A stretch of DNA of 64,000 bases from JBLUOA01 sp048060095 (GTDB lineage: Bacteria > Pseudomonadota > Alphaproteobacteria > Rhodobacterales > Rhodobacteraceae). How positions within the stretch are numbered: the stretch's first letter is position 1; every line of letters starts with the position of its first letter. Under the pieces are notes generated by a model. That model did not search any database and was not told where the DNA came from. It was given only the letters and a program-made list of their open reading frames with translations. Positions 24,322 to 32,602 of the stretch are shown here, piece by piece. The stretch covers positions 1,550,001-1,614,000 of the forward strand of contig NZ_JBLUOA010000001.1 in NCBI RefSeq assembly GCF_048060095.1, in the 5' to 3' direction. The position numbers were made by a program, and so were the translations under genes.

Positions 24322-26133
24322 ATGGCACGCGCACCGCTTCTTCAGCTTTCCGACATCTCCCTGACCTTCGGGGGCGATCCGGTTTTTGCCGACCTCGATC
24401 TTGTCGTGAAACCGGGTGACCGCGTTGCGCTGGTCGGGCGCAATGGATCGGGCAAATCGACGCTGATGAAGGTGATGGCCGGCCTTGTCGAACCTGACGG
24501 CGGAAGCCGCGTCATCGCGCCGGGCACCAGTGTCGGGTATATGGAACAGCACCCGGATATGTCGGGGTTCGAAACCCTCGGAGACTTCGCCGCCAGCACG
24601 CTTGACGCGGGCGAGGAATACCGCGTCCCGATGGTCGCGGATGGATTGCAGTTCAACCCCGACACCTCCGTCGCCACCGCCTCCGGCGGGGAACGCCGCC
24701 GCGCGGCGCTTGCCAAGCTGCTGGCCGAAGCGCCCGACGTCATGCTGCTGGATGAGCCGACCAACCACCTTGATATCAACGCGATCCGCTGGCTTGAGGC
24801 GCAGTTGAAAGACACGCAGACCGCCTTTGTCCTTATAAGCCACGACCGGGCGTTCCTAAATGAACTCACCCGCGCAACCCTCTGGATCGACAGGGGAATC
24901 GTCCGTCGTCGCGAAAGCGGTTTCGCCGGATTCGGTGAATGGCGCGACAAGATCTGGGCCGACGAAGACGACGCCCGCCACAAGCTGAACCGCAAGATCA
25001 AGGCCGAGGCACGGTGGGCCGTCGAAGGTATCAGCGCCCGCCGCAAGCGCAACCAGGGTCGCCTGCGCGCCCTTCAGGCGATGAAAGCCGACCGCGCCGC
25101 ACAGATCACCCGGCAGGGCGCGGCAGCCATGGCGCTGGACGCTGGGCCAAAATCCGGCAAGAAGGTGATCGAGGCCGAGGGGATCGCCAAGCGTTTCGAC
25201 GGCAAGCCCATCGTGACCGATTTTACCCTCAAGGTGCAGCGCGGCGACCGGGTTGCGTTTGTCGGGCCGAATGGCGCAGGCAAGACAACGCTGTTGAAAA
25301 TGCTGATCGGACAGATCGAACCCGACGCGGGGCAGGTGACACTTGGCACCAACCTCGAACTCGCCGTGTTCGACCAGAACCGCGTGGGCCTCGACCCCGA
25401 CATGTCGCTTTGGGACAGCCTGACCGGTGATCCCGACATGCGAGTCTCCGGCAAGGCCGATCAGATCATGGTGCGCGGCACGCCGAAACACGTCGTCGGT
25501 TACCTCAAGGAATACCTGTTTGACGACGCGCAGGCCCGCGCGCCGGTTCGGTCCCTTTCGGGCGGTGAAAAAGCCCGCTTGCTGCTCGCGAAACTCATGG
25601 CGAAACCGTCGAACCTGTTGGTGCTCGATGAGCCGACGAACGACCTCGACGTCGAAACACTCGACCTGCTGCAAGATGTGCTGGGAGACTACGACGGCAC
25701 GGTGCTTCTGGTCAGCCACGACCGCGACTTTATCGACCGCGTCGCAACGACAACCATCGCGATGGAAGGCGACGGTCGCGCGACGATCTACGCAGGCGGT
25801 TGGTCCGACTATCAGGCCCAGCGGGGCGCGGAGGCCCCACCGACACCCGCTGCGAAACCCGCAAAGGCGAAATCGTCACCCCAACCCAAGCAGCAGGAAC
25901 AGAAACCCGGCCTGTCCTTCACCGAACAACATCGGCTGGAAGCGCTGCCCAAGGTGATCGAACGGCTTGAGGCCGAGATCGCCAAGCTCGAATCCTTCCT
26001 CTCCGCGCCGGACCTGTTCACCGAACAGCCCGCGAAGTTCAAGAAGGGGACAGAGGCGCTGGCCGAACGCCAACAGGCGCTCGCCGAGGCCGAGGAGGAA
26101 TGGTTGACGCTGGCCGAGAAGGCGGAAGGGTGA
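24322..26133 (+). CDS. ABC-F ATPase (Uup type)
   Basis: The 603-aa protein has two ABC cassettes and no membrane segments. Cassette 1: Walker A GRNGSGKST, signature ASGGERRR, Walker B LLDEPTNHLD. Cassette 2: Walker A GPNGAGKTT, signature LSGGEKAR, Walker B LDEPTNDLD. The inter-domain linker (about residues 215-275) is charged and Arg-rich. The C-terminal 90 residues form a Pro/Lys linker and a coiled coil of the Uup type. ABC-F proteins bind ribosomes or branched DNA. It follows olsB by 39 bases but need not be functionally related. Confidence 0.9.
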   Translation: MARAPLLQLSDISLTFGGDPVFADLDLVVKPGDRVALVGRNGSGKSTLMKVMAGLVEPDGGSRVIAPGTSVGYMEQHPDMSGFETLGDFAASTLDAGEEYRVPMVADGLQFNPDTSVATASGGERRRAALAKLLAEAPDVMLLDEPTNHLDINAIRWLEAQLKDTQTAFVLISHDRAFLNELTRATLWIDRGIVRRRESGFAGFGEWRDKIWADEDDARHKLNRKIKAEARWAVEGISARRKRNQGRLRALQAMKADRAAQITRQGAAAMALDAGPKSGKKVIEAEGIAKRFDGKPIVTDFTLKVQRGDRVAFVGPNGAGKTTLLKMLIGQIEPDAGQVTLGTNLELAVFDQNRVGLDPDMSLWDSLTGDPDMRVSGKADQIMVRGTPKHVVGYLKEYLFDDAQARAPVRSLSGGEKARLLLAKLMAKPSNLLVLDEPTNDLDVETLDLLQDVLGDYDGTVLLVSHDRDFIDRVATTTIAMEGDGRATIYAGGWSDYQAQRGAEAPPTPAAKPAKAKSSPQPKQQEQKPGLSFTEQHRLEALPKVIERLEAEIAKLESFLSAPDLFTEQPAKFKKGTEALAERQQALAEAEEEWLTLAEKAEG

Positions 26134-26191
26134 GGGGGTTTGAAATTCGGCGAAGATGATGTTTGGGTAAAGGCCCGGTGAGAGCCCAAAC

Positions 26192-26716
26192 CTACCGCGT
26201 CAGTTTTCGAAACCAATCGACAGCCTGCGGTTCGACACGGCTGACGAACGGGTCCTTTCCATCGATATACGCATCCCAAGTGGGAGCATCGCCTCGTGTT
26301 AGATGTTCCTTCAACGAGGAGTACTCCTTGGCTACCTTCGGATGCGCAATCAGGTAGTCTCTGAATGCGAGGTGGCGCTCGACATGCGGTGAACCTTCTT
26401 CAAACACGTGGAAGTGGTGTGTCCGAGTCCCGTAGCTGTCGATCTTCCTGAAATACCGCCTGCCTTCAATGCCGTAGGCGCCCATAACCTCATACCCCAA
26501 TCCTTCGAGACCGCGAGCATTGGCATCCGCATCATCGAGCGTGGAGACCACGCCAAGAAGGTCAATTATGGGCTTAGCCAGGATGCCGGGGACCGCAGTG
26601 CTGCCGATGTGATGGACTTGCACTGAACTGTTCCCGAAAGCATGTTTGATTGCCTTGGCTTCATCTTCGAAAGCCATTTTCCAACGCGGATCATGAGGAA
26701 CGACGAAAGCAACCAT
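26192..26716 (-). CDS. GrpB-family (UPF0157) nucleotidyltransferase-fold protein
   Basis: From ATG 26716 the product is 174 aa. The GrpB signature is VHHIGSTAVPGILAKPIIDL, which gives the GS and D(x)D-like acidic residues of a minimal nucleotidyltransferase fold, followed by GYEVMGAYGIEGRRYF and HHFHVFEEGSPHVERHLAFR. The biochemical role is unknown. A hand count of four 60-base lines within it gives 128 G+C of 240 (53 %), lower than the flanking genes. That suggests recent acquisition by horizontal transfer. It is flanked by the ABC-F gene (convergent) and the SDR gene. Confidence 0.85.
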   Translation of the reverse strand: MVAFVVPHDPRWKMAFEDEAKAIKHAFGNSSVQVHHIGSTAVPGILAKPIIDLLGVVSTLDDADANARGLEGLGYEVMGAYGIEGRRYFRKIDSYGTRTHHFHVFEEGSPHVERHLAFRDYLIAHPKVAKEYSSLKEHLTRGDAPTWDAYIDGKDPFVSRVEPQAVDWFRKLTR

Positions 26717-26849
26717 GGACAAATATTGGGCGGGCTGCTCACGATTGGCAACGACAACTTGTCCAGATAGCGGCCTTTCAGCCCATCCCTTCCACAGCCG
26801 CCTCACGCCGCACGCTCAAGCTATCCAGAGCGTCCGGCAAAACCACCCC

Positions 26850-27605
26850 TCACTGCATCCGCAGCGCACCATCAAGCCGAATTGTCTCACCATTCAAATA
26901 CGGGTTCTCCACGATAAACTGCGCGAGCTTTCCGTATTCCGACGGTTTGCCCAGCCGCTTGGGGAAGGTCACGTCAGCGGACAGCGACTCGATGATCTCT
27001 TCGCCCAAGCCTTCCAGCATCGGCGTCAGGAATATCCCCGGCGCGATGGCCATGATGCGGATACCGGTTGAGGCAAGGTCGCGCGCCACGGGCAGGGACA
27101 GCCCGGCCAGCGCCGCTTTTGACGCCGCATAAGCCGCTTGGCCCTTCTGCCCGTCAAACGCGGCGATTGAGGCTGTGTTGACGATCACGCCACGCTCTCC
27201 GTCCTCGTTCGGGGTGTTCTTCGCCATCTCAGCCGCCGCAAGGCGCAGCACGTTGAAACTGCCGACAAGGTTGATGTCGATCGTCTTGCGAAAGCTGCCG
27301 AGCGCATGGGGGCCGTGTTTGCCAACGGTCTTTTCGCCCGTCGCGATGCCTGCACAGTTGATGCAGGCGCTGATGCCGCCCATCGCCTTGACCGCGTCTG
27401 CCACCCCCGCCGCGACCGAACTTTCGTCCGTCACGTCGACATTGGCGAACCGCGCACCGATTTCCTCCGCGACCTGCGGTCCGCGATCCGCATCCCGATC
27501 AAACAGCGTGACCGCCGCGCCCGCCTCGCGAAAGACACGCGCGGTCGCTTCGCCAAGGCCCGATGCGCCGCCGGTAATGATGGCTTTGGTCGATGATATT
27601 TGCAT
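26850..27605 (-). CDS. Short-chain dehydrogenase, 3-hydroxyacyl-CoA dehydrogenase type 2-like
   Basis: From ATG 27605, with GGGAG upstream, the product is 251 aa. The classical SDR motifs are present: IITGGASGLGEATARVF (NAD binding), CINCAGIA (NAG variant), NTASIAAFDGQKGQAAYAASK (Ser-Tyr-Lys) and MAIAPGIFLTPM. The insertion GKHGPHALGSFRKTIDINLV is typical of the HSD17B10/3-hydroxy-2-methylbutyryl-CoA dehydrogenase group, which acts in isoleucine and fatty acid breakdown. NAD rather than NADP is likely from the Asp in LFDRDAD. No partner genes of that pathway are adjacent. Confidence 0.88.
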   Translation of the reverse strand: MQISSTKAIITGGASGLGEATARVFREAGAAVTLFDRDADRGPQVAEEIGARFANVDVTDESSVAAGVADAVKAMGGISACINCAGIATGEKTVGKHGPHALGSFRKTIDINLVGSFNVLRLAAAEMAKNTPNEDGERGVIVNTASIAAFDGQKGQAAYAASKAALAGLSLPVARDLASTGIRIMAIAPGIFLTPMLEGLGEEIIESLSADVTFPKRLGKPSEYGKLAQFIVENPYLNGETIRLDGALRMQ

Positions 27606-27758
27606 GACGCTCCCTCGAATTGAACACTCGTTCAGATAAGGCAACGCGGCCGGTCTGTAAAGCTGCGAGCCAGCCAAAACCAGCCGCGCCGGATAATGTG
27701 ACCCGCAGGGGCAGGGATCGGCGCTATCATGTGCCGGGCATCATAACGGAGCATTACG

Positions 27759-28130
27759 ATGAAACGCAGAACTCTCCTCGCCGCGGCCCTTGCACTGGCC
27801 GTAAGCCCCGCATGGGCCGACATTGAAAACCTGAAAGCGGCTGAGATTGAAACCCTCCTCAGCGGTAACACAATTGACGGAGTCTGGGCCGGAACCGCCT
27901 ACAAACAGTATTTTTCAGAGGGCGGCGCGACGACCTACGTGCCCGAAGGTGGCATGGCGGACGAGGGCAAATGGCGCATCAACGCGGACGAAGACCTATA
28001 CGAATCCTGGTGGACCAACGCCGATTGGGCCGGCTACGCGATCACCCAGACGGAAGACGGCTACGCCTGGATCGACGGCGCGGGCGACACGCATCCCTTT
28101 ACCGTGATGGAGGGCAATCAGTTGAACTGA
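27759..28130 (+). CDS. Small secreted protein, unrecognised
   Basis: The 123-aa protein has a signal peptide, MKRRTLLAAALALAVSPAWA, with cleavage predicted after AWA. The mature part starts DIENLKAAEIETLLSGNTID and contains many aromatic residues (GVWAGTAYKQYF, ESWWTNADWAGYA, DGYAWIDG). The outline, a start with AxEIxxLLxGNTxxG and later W/Y-rich strands, matches small periplasmic conserved proteins of Rhodobacterales whose role is unknown. It converges with livM with a 4-base gap. Confidence 0.7.
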   Translation: MKRRTLLAAALALAVSPAWADIENLKAAEIETLLSGNTIDGVWAGTAYKQYFSEGGATTYVPEGGMADEGKWRINADEDLYESWWTNADWAGYAITQTEDGYAWIDGAGDTHPFTVMEGNQLN

Positions 28131-28134
28131 TCGG

Positions 28135-29445
28135 CTATCGTTCGGGTATCAGCCCCCTCGGACTGAACCGCAGCACAAGGATCATGATAACCCCCATCGT
28201 TAGCAGCCGCATATGCGCGACGGAATCAAGCAAATGCTCCTTCAGCCATGATCCATCCGCCATCGGCGCGGTAACGACATCCATCAGCAGCGCGCCCAGC
28301 GGTTCAACCTCAACCCACAGGAACCAGATCAGGAACCCGCCCAGCACCGCGCCCCAGTTGTTGCCCGATCCGCCGACGATCACCATCACCCAGATCAGGA
28401 ACGTATAGCGCAGCGGCTGGTAAGACGTCGGCGTCAGCTGGCTGTCGAGCGTCGTCATCATCGCCCCGGCGATTCCGCAGATGGCGGACCCCAGCACGAA
28501 GATCTGCAAATGCCGGGCGGTCACGTCCTTGCCCATCGCCTCGGCGGCGACCTCATTATCGCGGATCGCTCGCATCATCCGCCCCCAGGGTGAATTCAGC
28601 GCCTTTTCGGCAAGCCACAGCAGGATCAACAGAACCACGGTGAACAGCACCGCATAGAGCAATTTGACGTATAGCGTCGAGGCCGTGACCGGATTGATCC
28701 CAAACTCATTCGCGCGCTCGACAAATTCGGCGGAGCGTTGCAGGTCAATCTCATACGGCACCGGCCACGGGCGCGGAATGCCGATCACGTTCTTCACGCC
28801 GCGCGACAGCCAGTCTTCGTTTTTCAGGACCGCGATTACGATCTCAGCAATCCCCAGCGTCGCAATGGCAAGGTAGTCTGACCGCAAGCCCAGCGCCGTC
28901 TTGCCGATGACCCACGCCGCCCCCGCCGCGAACAGCCCGCCCACGGGCCACGCAATCAGCACCGGCAGGCCGATCCCGCCAAGGTATCCCGTCGCTGCCG
29001 GGTTCACCCCCTCGATCGCGCCCGTCGCCGGGTCAAACAACCAACGGAAGATGAAGAACCCGGCGATCAGCAGGGCAATCAGCGCCAGCGTGCGCTTTCG
29101 CCCCGGCGCCATCGCCTTGAACACAAAGATCGCCGCGATGATCGTCGCCGCACCAAAGGCCAGCGCCACCAGCACCCGCAGGCCGCCCGCGGCCCAGGCG
29201 TCCGTCGTTGGCGGCATCGACACCAGCACCGCCGCCAGCCCGCCCAGCGCGACGAACCCCATGACGCCGATGTTGAACAGACCCGCGAAGCCCCATTGCA
29301 GGTTGACGCCCAGCGCCATGATCGCGGACACCAGCCCCATGTTCAGGATCACCAGTGCCGTGTTCCAGCCCTGAATGTAGCCCGCCAGCAGGATCAGCAC
29401 CGCCAGCACCGCGAACAGGGCGATATTCCTTACATTCACGTTCAT
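28135..29445 (-). CDS. livM: Branched-chain amino acid ABC transporter permease LivM
   Basis: The 436-aa protein is a polytopic membrane protein of the LivM family. It starts with a hydrophobic helix (residues 8-25) and has the signatures LGVNLQWGFAGLFNIGVMGF, LRSDYLAIATLGIAEI and the EAA-like loop WGRMMRAIRDNEVAAEAMG before GAMMTTLDSQLTPTSYQPL. It is longer than E. coli LivM by an extra region around residues 85-150. The start overlaps livH by 4 bases (ATGA). It forms the membrane channel with LivH. Confidence 0.92.
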   Translation of the reverse strand: MNVNVRNIALFAVLAVLILLAGYIQGWNTALVILNMGLVSAIMALGVNLQWGFAGLFNIGVMGFVALGGLAAVLVSMPPTTDAWAAGGLRVLVALAFGAATIIAAIFVFKAMAPGRKRTLALIALLIAGFFIFRWLFDPATGAIEGVNPAATGYLGGIGLPVLIAWPVGGLFAAGAAWVIGKTALGLRSDYLAIATLGIAEIVIAVLKNEDWLSRGVKNVIGIPRPWPVPYEIDLQRSAEFVERANEFGINPVTASTLYVKLLYAVLFTVVLLILLWLAEKALNSPWGRMMRAIRDNEVAAEAMGKDVTARHLQIFVLGSAICGIAGAMMTTLDSQLTPTSYQPLRYTFLIWVMVIVGGSGNNWGAVLGGFLIWFLWVEVEPLGALLMDVVTAPMADGSWLKEHLLDSVAHMRLLTMGVIMILVLRFSPRGLIPER

Positions 29446-30452
29446 ACCGCTTTCCCCTTGAACAGACCGGTTGGACGGAACAACAGCACGATAATCAGGA
29501 TCACGAAACTGACCGCGAACTTGTAATCCGTGCTGAGAAGCTGGACGAGTCCCGTCGGCTCCAAACTCTCAGGCAGCAGATACACCAGCACCTTCTTGAA
29601 CGCATAGGTGATCGTGATCTCCGAAAACGCGATCACGAACCCGCCGACAATCGCGCCCAGCGGATTGCCCAAGCCCCCGACAATGGCCGAGGCGAAAATC
29701 GGCAGCAAAAGCTGGAAATAGGTGAACGGCTTGAAGCCCTTGTCCAGCCCGTAAAGCACCCCCGCAACCGTCGCCAGAACCGCGACGAGTATCCACGTGA
29801 TCCGCACCACACGTTCGGGGTTGATCCCCGACAGCAGGGCCAGATCCTCGTTATCCGAAAACGCCCGCATGGATTTCCCGGTCCGCGTCCGGTTCAGAAA
29901 CCAGAACAGAAACGCGACGACGATGATCGCCGTGACAATCGTGATCCCCTGACTCGTCCGCAGGGCCAGGCCTTCCTGCAAGCCGGTCAGTTCCCGAAAC
30001 TCCCGCGCACCGATGATAAAGCGGCCGCCATCGTCAAACCGCTGATCGTCCGGCCCGATGATGAACCGCACAATGCCGTTCATAATGAACATGACGCCCA
30101 TCGACACGATCACCAGAATGACCGGCGCCGCCTTTTGTTCACGGTAAAACCGATAGACGAGCTTGTCCGTCCCGAGCAGCAGCAGCGCCGTCCCGAGTAT
30201 CCCGAAGGGCAGGGCGAGCAGCGCCGTCGGCACCGGCCCAAGGCTGATCCCCAGCGCCTGCAACCCCCACGTCACAAGGATCGTCACCATCGCGCCGAAC
30301 GCCATCGTGTCGCCATGGGCAAAGTTCGAAAACCGCAGGATGCCGTAGATCAGCGTCACCCCCAACGCCCCCAGCGCCAACTGGCTGCCATAGGCAATCG
30401 CCGGGATCAGAACGAAATTGGAAAGCGCCACGAAGGCGTTGAGGAAGTCCAT
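29442..30452 (-). CDS. livH: Branched-chain amino acid ABC transporter permease LivH
   Basis: From ATG 30452 the product is 336 aa, MDFLNAFVALSNFVLIPAIA onward. LivH landmarks: GVTLIYGILRFSNFAHGD, the EAA-like loop RTGKSMRAFSDNEDLALLSG and GGLGNPLGAIVGGFVI. The start overlaps the stop of the secreted-protein gene in TAATG form, which fixes the ATG and implies coupling. It pairs with LivM in the inner membrane. Confidence 0.92.
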   Translation of the reverse strand: MDFLNAFVALSNFVLIPAIAYGSQLALGALGVTLIYGILRFSNFAHGDTMAFGAMVTILVTWGLQALGISLGPVPTALLALPFGILGTALLLLGTDKLVYRFYREQKAAPVILVIVSMGVMFIMNGIVRFIIGPDDQRFDDGGRFIIGAREFRELTGLQEGLALRTSQGITIVTAIIVVAFLFWFLNRTRTGKSMRAFSDNEDLALLSGINPERVVRITWILVAVLATVAGVLYGLDKGFKPFTYFQLLLPIFASAIVGGLGNPLGAIVGGFVIAFSEITITYAFKKVLVYLLPESLEPTGLVQLLSTDYKFAVSFVILIIVLLFRPTGLFKGKAV

Positions 30453-30805
30453 TATTCTGTTTCCTCGCATTTGCCTTTGTAAGTGACGCGGGTTGGCCCC
30501 TCCAAGTGAAGCGAATAATGTGCGAAGCCTATCGTAGAGAAGTTGAGCGAATGGAGCGCTGTATCGGAAACGGCTAAAATGAAGGTGCGCGACCCCGAGG
30601 TGGTTGGCGGTGATGCGGGCAGATCACCGGTAGGAGTCGAGAGCACAAAGTCGTCATGACCATTTGGTCCGGCCTCGTATGAGACGCCAAAACTCGTCGG
30701 GGTGCAGTCCCCCTCCTGAGAACACTCAGTTTCGAACTGGCATACTGTTGCCGCCGAGGCATTTGACACTACGGATATCGCTGCGAACAAAACCAGGTAT
30801 CGCAT
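30452..30805 (-). CDS. Secreted four-cysteine protein inside the liv operon
   Basis: From ATG 30805 the product is 117 aa, MRYLVLFAAISVVSNASA followed by ATVCQFETECSQEGDC. The signal peptide probably ends at ASA. Three cysteines cluster at the mature N-terminus and one lies near the C-terminus (YKGKCEETE), enough for two disulfides. The C-terminal part is beta-strand-like (SLNFSTIGFAHYSLHLEGPT). I recognise no family. It starts where livF ends (a GTG at 30811 overlapping the livF TGA is the alternative start; the ATG at 30805 has GGGGGGTGAGG directly upstream) and ends at the livH ATG. It is therefore cotranslated with the transporter genes, in a place where Liv operons have no gene. Confidence 0.72.
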   Translation of the reverse strand: MRYLVLFAAISVVSNASAATVCQFETECSQEGDCTPTSFGVSYEAGPNGHDDFVLSTPTGDLPASPPTTSGSRTFILAVSDTALHSLNFSTIGFAHYSLHLEGPTRVTYKGKCEETE

Positions 30806-30807
30806 CC

Positions 30808-31632
30808 TCACCCCCCCAGGAAACTCTTGCGCACTTCGGGATCGGCCAGCAATTCCTTGCCGGTCCCGGTAAAGCGATTGCGCCCCTGCACCAGAACATA
30901 GCCTTTATCAGCGATTTCAAGTGCTTGTCGGGCGTTTTGTTCGACCATCAGGATCGGGATGCCGGTGCGGGCGACTTCGATGATGCGGTCGAACAGTTCG
31001 TCCATCACGATGGGGCTGACCCCGGCGGTGGGTTCGTCCAGCATCAGGACTTTCGGCTTCGTCATCAGCGCCCGACCCACGGCGACCTGCTGGCGCTGGC
31101 CGCCCGAAAGTTCGCCCGCCGCCTGGTGGCGCTTTTCCTTGAGGATCGGGAACAGCTCATAGACCTGGTGCATGGTCTCCGAGTAATCATCGAGCCGGAT
31201 GAACGCCCCCATCTCAAGGTTCTCTTCGACGGTCATGGAGGTAAAGATGTTCGATGTCTGCGGCACGAACCCCATACCCTTCGCCACCCGGTCTTGCGGG
31301 GTCAGTTGGGTGATATCTTCGCCGTCCAGCTTCACGGAGCCCGAACGGACGTTCAGCATCCCAAACACCGCCTTCATCGCGGTCGATTTGCCCGCTCCGT
31401 TCGGGCCGACGATCACTGCGATCTCTCCCTCGTTCACGGCGATGGTGCAGTCGTGCAGAATGTCCGGCCCCTTGCCGTAGCCGCCGATCATCGTGTCACC
31501 GATCAGAAACGGCGTTCCGGGGGCAGGGCTTGTCGCGCCGCTGCTGCGCCGGTGCTCCGACGTGCCGCCGGGGCGCGGATTGGCGATGGAGTGGTCTTTG
31601 TTCCCGCGATCGTCATAGGCTCCGCCACTCAT
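30808..31632 (-). CDS. livF: Branched-chain amino acid ABC transporter ATPase LivF
   Basis: From ATG 31632, with AGAGGTG upstream, the product is 274 aa. Walker A is VGPNGAGKST, the signature is LSGGQRQQ, Walker B is VLMLDEPTAGVSP, and the H-loop region reads MVEQN, as in LivF. The N-terminus carries about 45 extra residues rich in Gly, Ser, Arg and Pro before the ABC core, which is unusual for LivF (about 237 aa in E. coli). Confidence 0.92.
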   Translation of the reverse strand: MSGGAYDDRGNKDHSIANPRPGGTSEHRRSSGATSPAPGTPFLIGDTMIGGYGKGPDILHDCTIAVNEGEIAVIVGPNGAGKSTAMKAVFGMLNVRSGSVKLDGEDITQLTPQDRVAKGMGFVPQTSNIFTSMTVEENLEMGAFIRLDDYSETMHQVYELFPILKEKRHQAAGELSGGQRQQVAVGRALMTKPKVLMLDEPTAGVSPIVMDELFDRIIEVARTGIPILMVEQNARQALEIADKGYVLVQGRNRFTGTGKELLADPEVRKSFLGG

Positions 31633-31655
31633 CACAGCACCTCTGGTTTGGCGGT

Positions 31656-31677
31656 CGTATGCACAAACGTATGCACA
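31656..31677. repeat. Tandem CGTATGCACA direct repeat between livG and livF
   Basis: CGTATGCACA occurs at 31656-31665 and again at 31668-31677, a 12-base period, in the 82-base gap between livG and livF. A related GTCATACGCGAG follows. The unit could be a binding site for a dimeric regulator or a chance slip repeat. Confidence 0.45.
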
Positions 31678-31714
31678 GGAGTCATACGCGAGTCAGACGG
31701 GTTGCGTACGGAAA

Positions 31715-32497
31715 TCATGCGCCCACCTTGTCTTTGTTTTTCAGGCCCGTGCCAAGGTAGGCTTCGATCACCTGTTCATTCGCCTTGATCTCGTCCAGCG
31801 TGCCCTCTGCAAGCACTTTTCCCTCGGCCATACAGATGACCGGATCACAAATTCTTCCAATGAAATCCATATCATGCTCGATCACCACAAAGGTGTAATC
31901 GCGTTCCTTGTTCAGCCTTACGATGGCATCGCCGATGGTGTTCAGCAGCGTGCGGTTCACCCCGGCGCCGACCTCATCCAGAAAGACGATCTTGGCGTCA
32001 ACCATCATCGTCCGCCCCAGCTCGAGCAGCTTCTTTTGGCCGCCGGAAAGGTTGCCGGCCCTCTCGTCCTTCAGGTGGTCAATCGTAAGGAAATCAAGGA
32101 CTTCATCGGCTTTCTTCAGAAGCTCCGATTCCTCCTGCGCGATCCGTCCGCGATGAAACCAGGTGTTCCAAAGCGTCTCTCCCGACTGCGCGCCGGGCAC
32201 CATCATCAGGTTCTCCCGCACGGTCATCGAACTGAACTCATGCGCAATCTGGAATGTTCGCAGCAACCCCTTGTGAAACAGCGTATGCGGCGGCAGACCG
32301 GTAATGTCCTCACCCAGCATCGTGACTCGTCCGGCGGTTGGTTCAAGAACGCCCGCGATCACGTTGAAAAGAGTGGTTTTTCCCGCGCCATTCGGCCCGA
32401 TAAGGCCGGTGATCGCCCCCTGCTCAATGGTCAGCGTCGCCCCATCGACAGCACGAAATCCGCCGAATTGCTTGGCCAGCCCCTCTACGGTGATCAT
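31715..32497 (-). CDS. livG: Branched-chain amino acid ABC transporter ATPase LivG
   Basis: The 260-aa protein has Walker A GPNGAGKTT, signature LSGGQKKL and Walker B IVFLDEVGAGV, where the usual DEP(A/T) is DEV. The LivG-specific insert is seen in LLRTFQIAHEFSSMTVRENL. H-loop: VVIEHDMDFI. The gene lies downstream of livJ, separated by a strong hairpin (32551-32579), and upstream of livF. Confidence 0.92.
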   Translation of the reverse strand: MITVEGLAKQFGGFRAVDGATLTIEQGAITGLIGPNGAGKTTLFNVIAGVLEPTAGRVTMLGEDITGLPPHTLFHKGLLRTFQIAHEFSSMTVRENLMMVPGAQSGETLWNTWFHRGRIAQEESELLKKADEVLDFLTIDHLKDERAGNLSGGQKKLLELGRTMMVDAKIVFLDEVGAGVNRTLLNTIGDAIVRLNKERDYTFVVIEHDMDFIGRICDPVICMAEGKVLAEGTLDEIKANEQVIEAYLGTGLKNKDKVGA

Positions 32498-32550
32498 CCC
32501 CTTGATCCCCTCCCGAATGCGGCGCCGTTGACGCGCCGTCTGTTATTCAA

Positions 32551-32579
32551 ATGGCCCGAAGCGCAGGGCTTCGGGCCAT
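32551..32579 (-). terminator. Hairpin between livJ and livG
   Basis: ATGGCCCGAAGC (32551-32562) and GCTTCGGGCCAT (32568-32579) form a perfect 12-bp stem with a 5-base loop. On the minus strand it is followed by TTTGAATAA. It lies 24 bases beyond the livJ stop and probably acts as a partial terminator or 3' stabiliser, so that the binding protein is made in excess of the membrane complex. Confidence 0.75.
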
Positions 32580-32602
32580 CCAATTCTAACGCAGTGACCG
32601 AC

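Noticed and set aside
29355..30482. A 375-codon plus-strand open frame opposite livH and part of livM
   Set aside because: The translation is a low-complexity Arg/Asp/Gln/Pro chain, the typical shadow of hydrophobic membrane-protein codons.
31656..31677. Beginning of a CRISPR array
   Set aside because: Only two 10-base units with a 2-base gap; no spacers and no cas genes.
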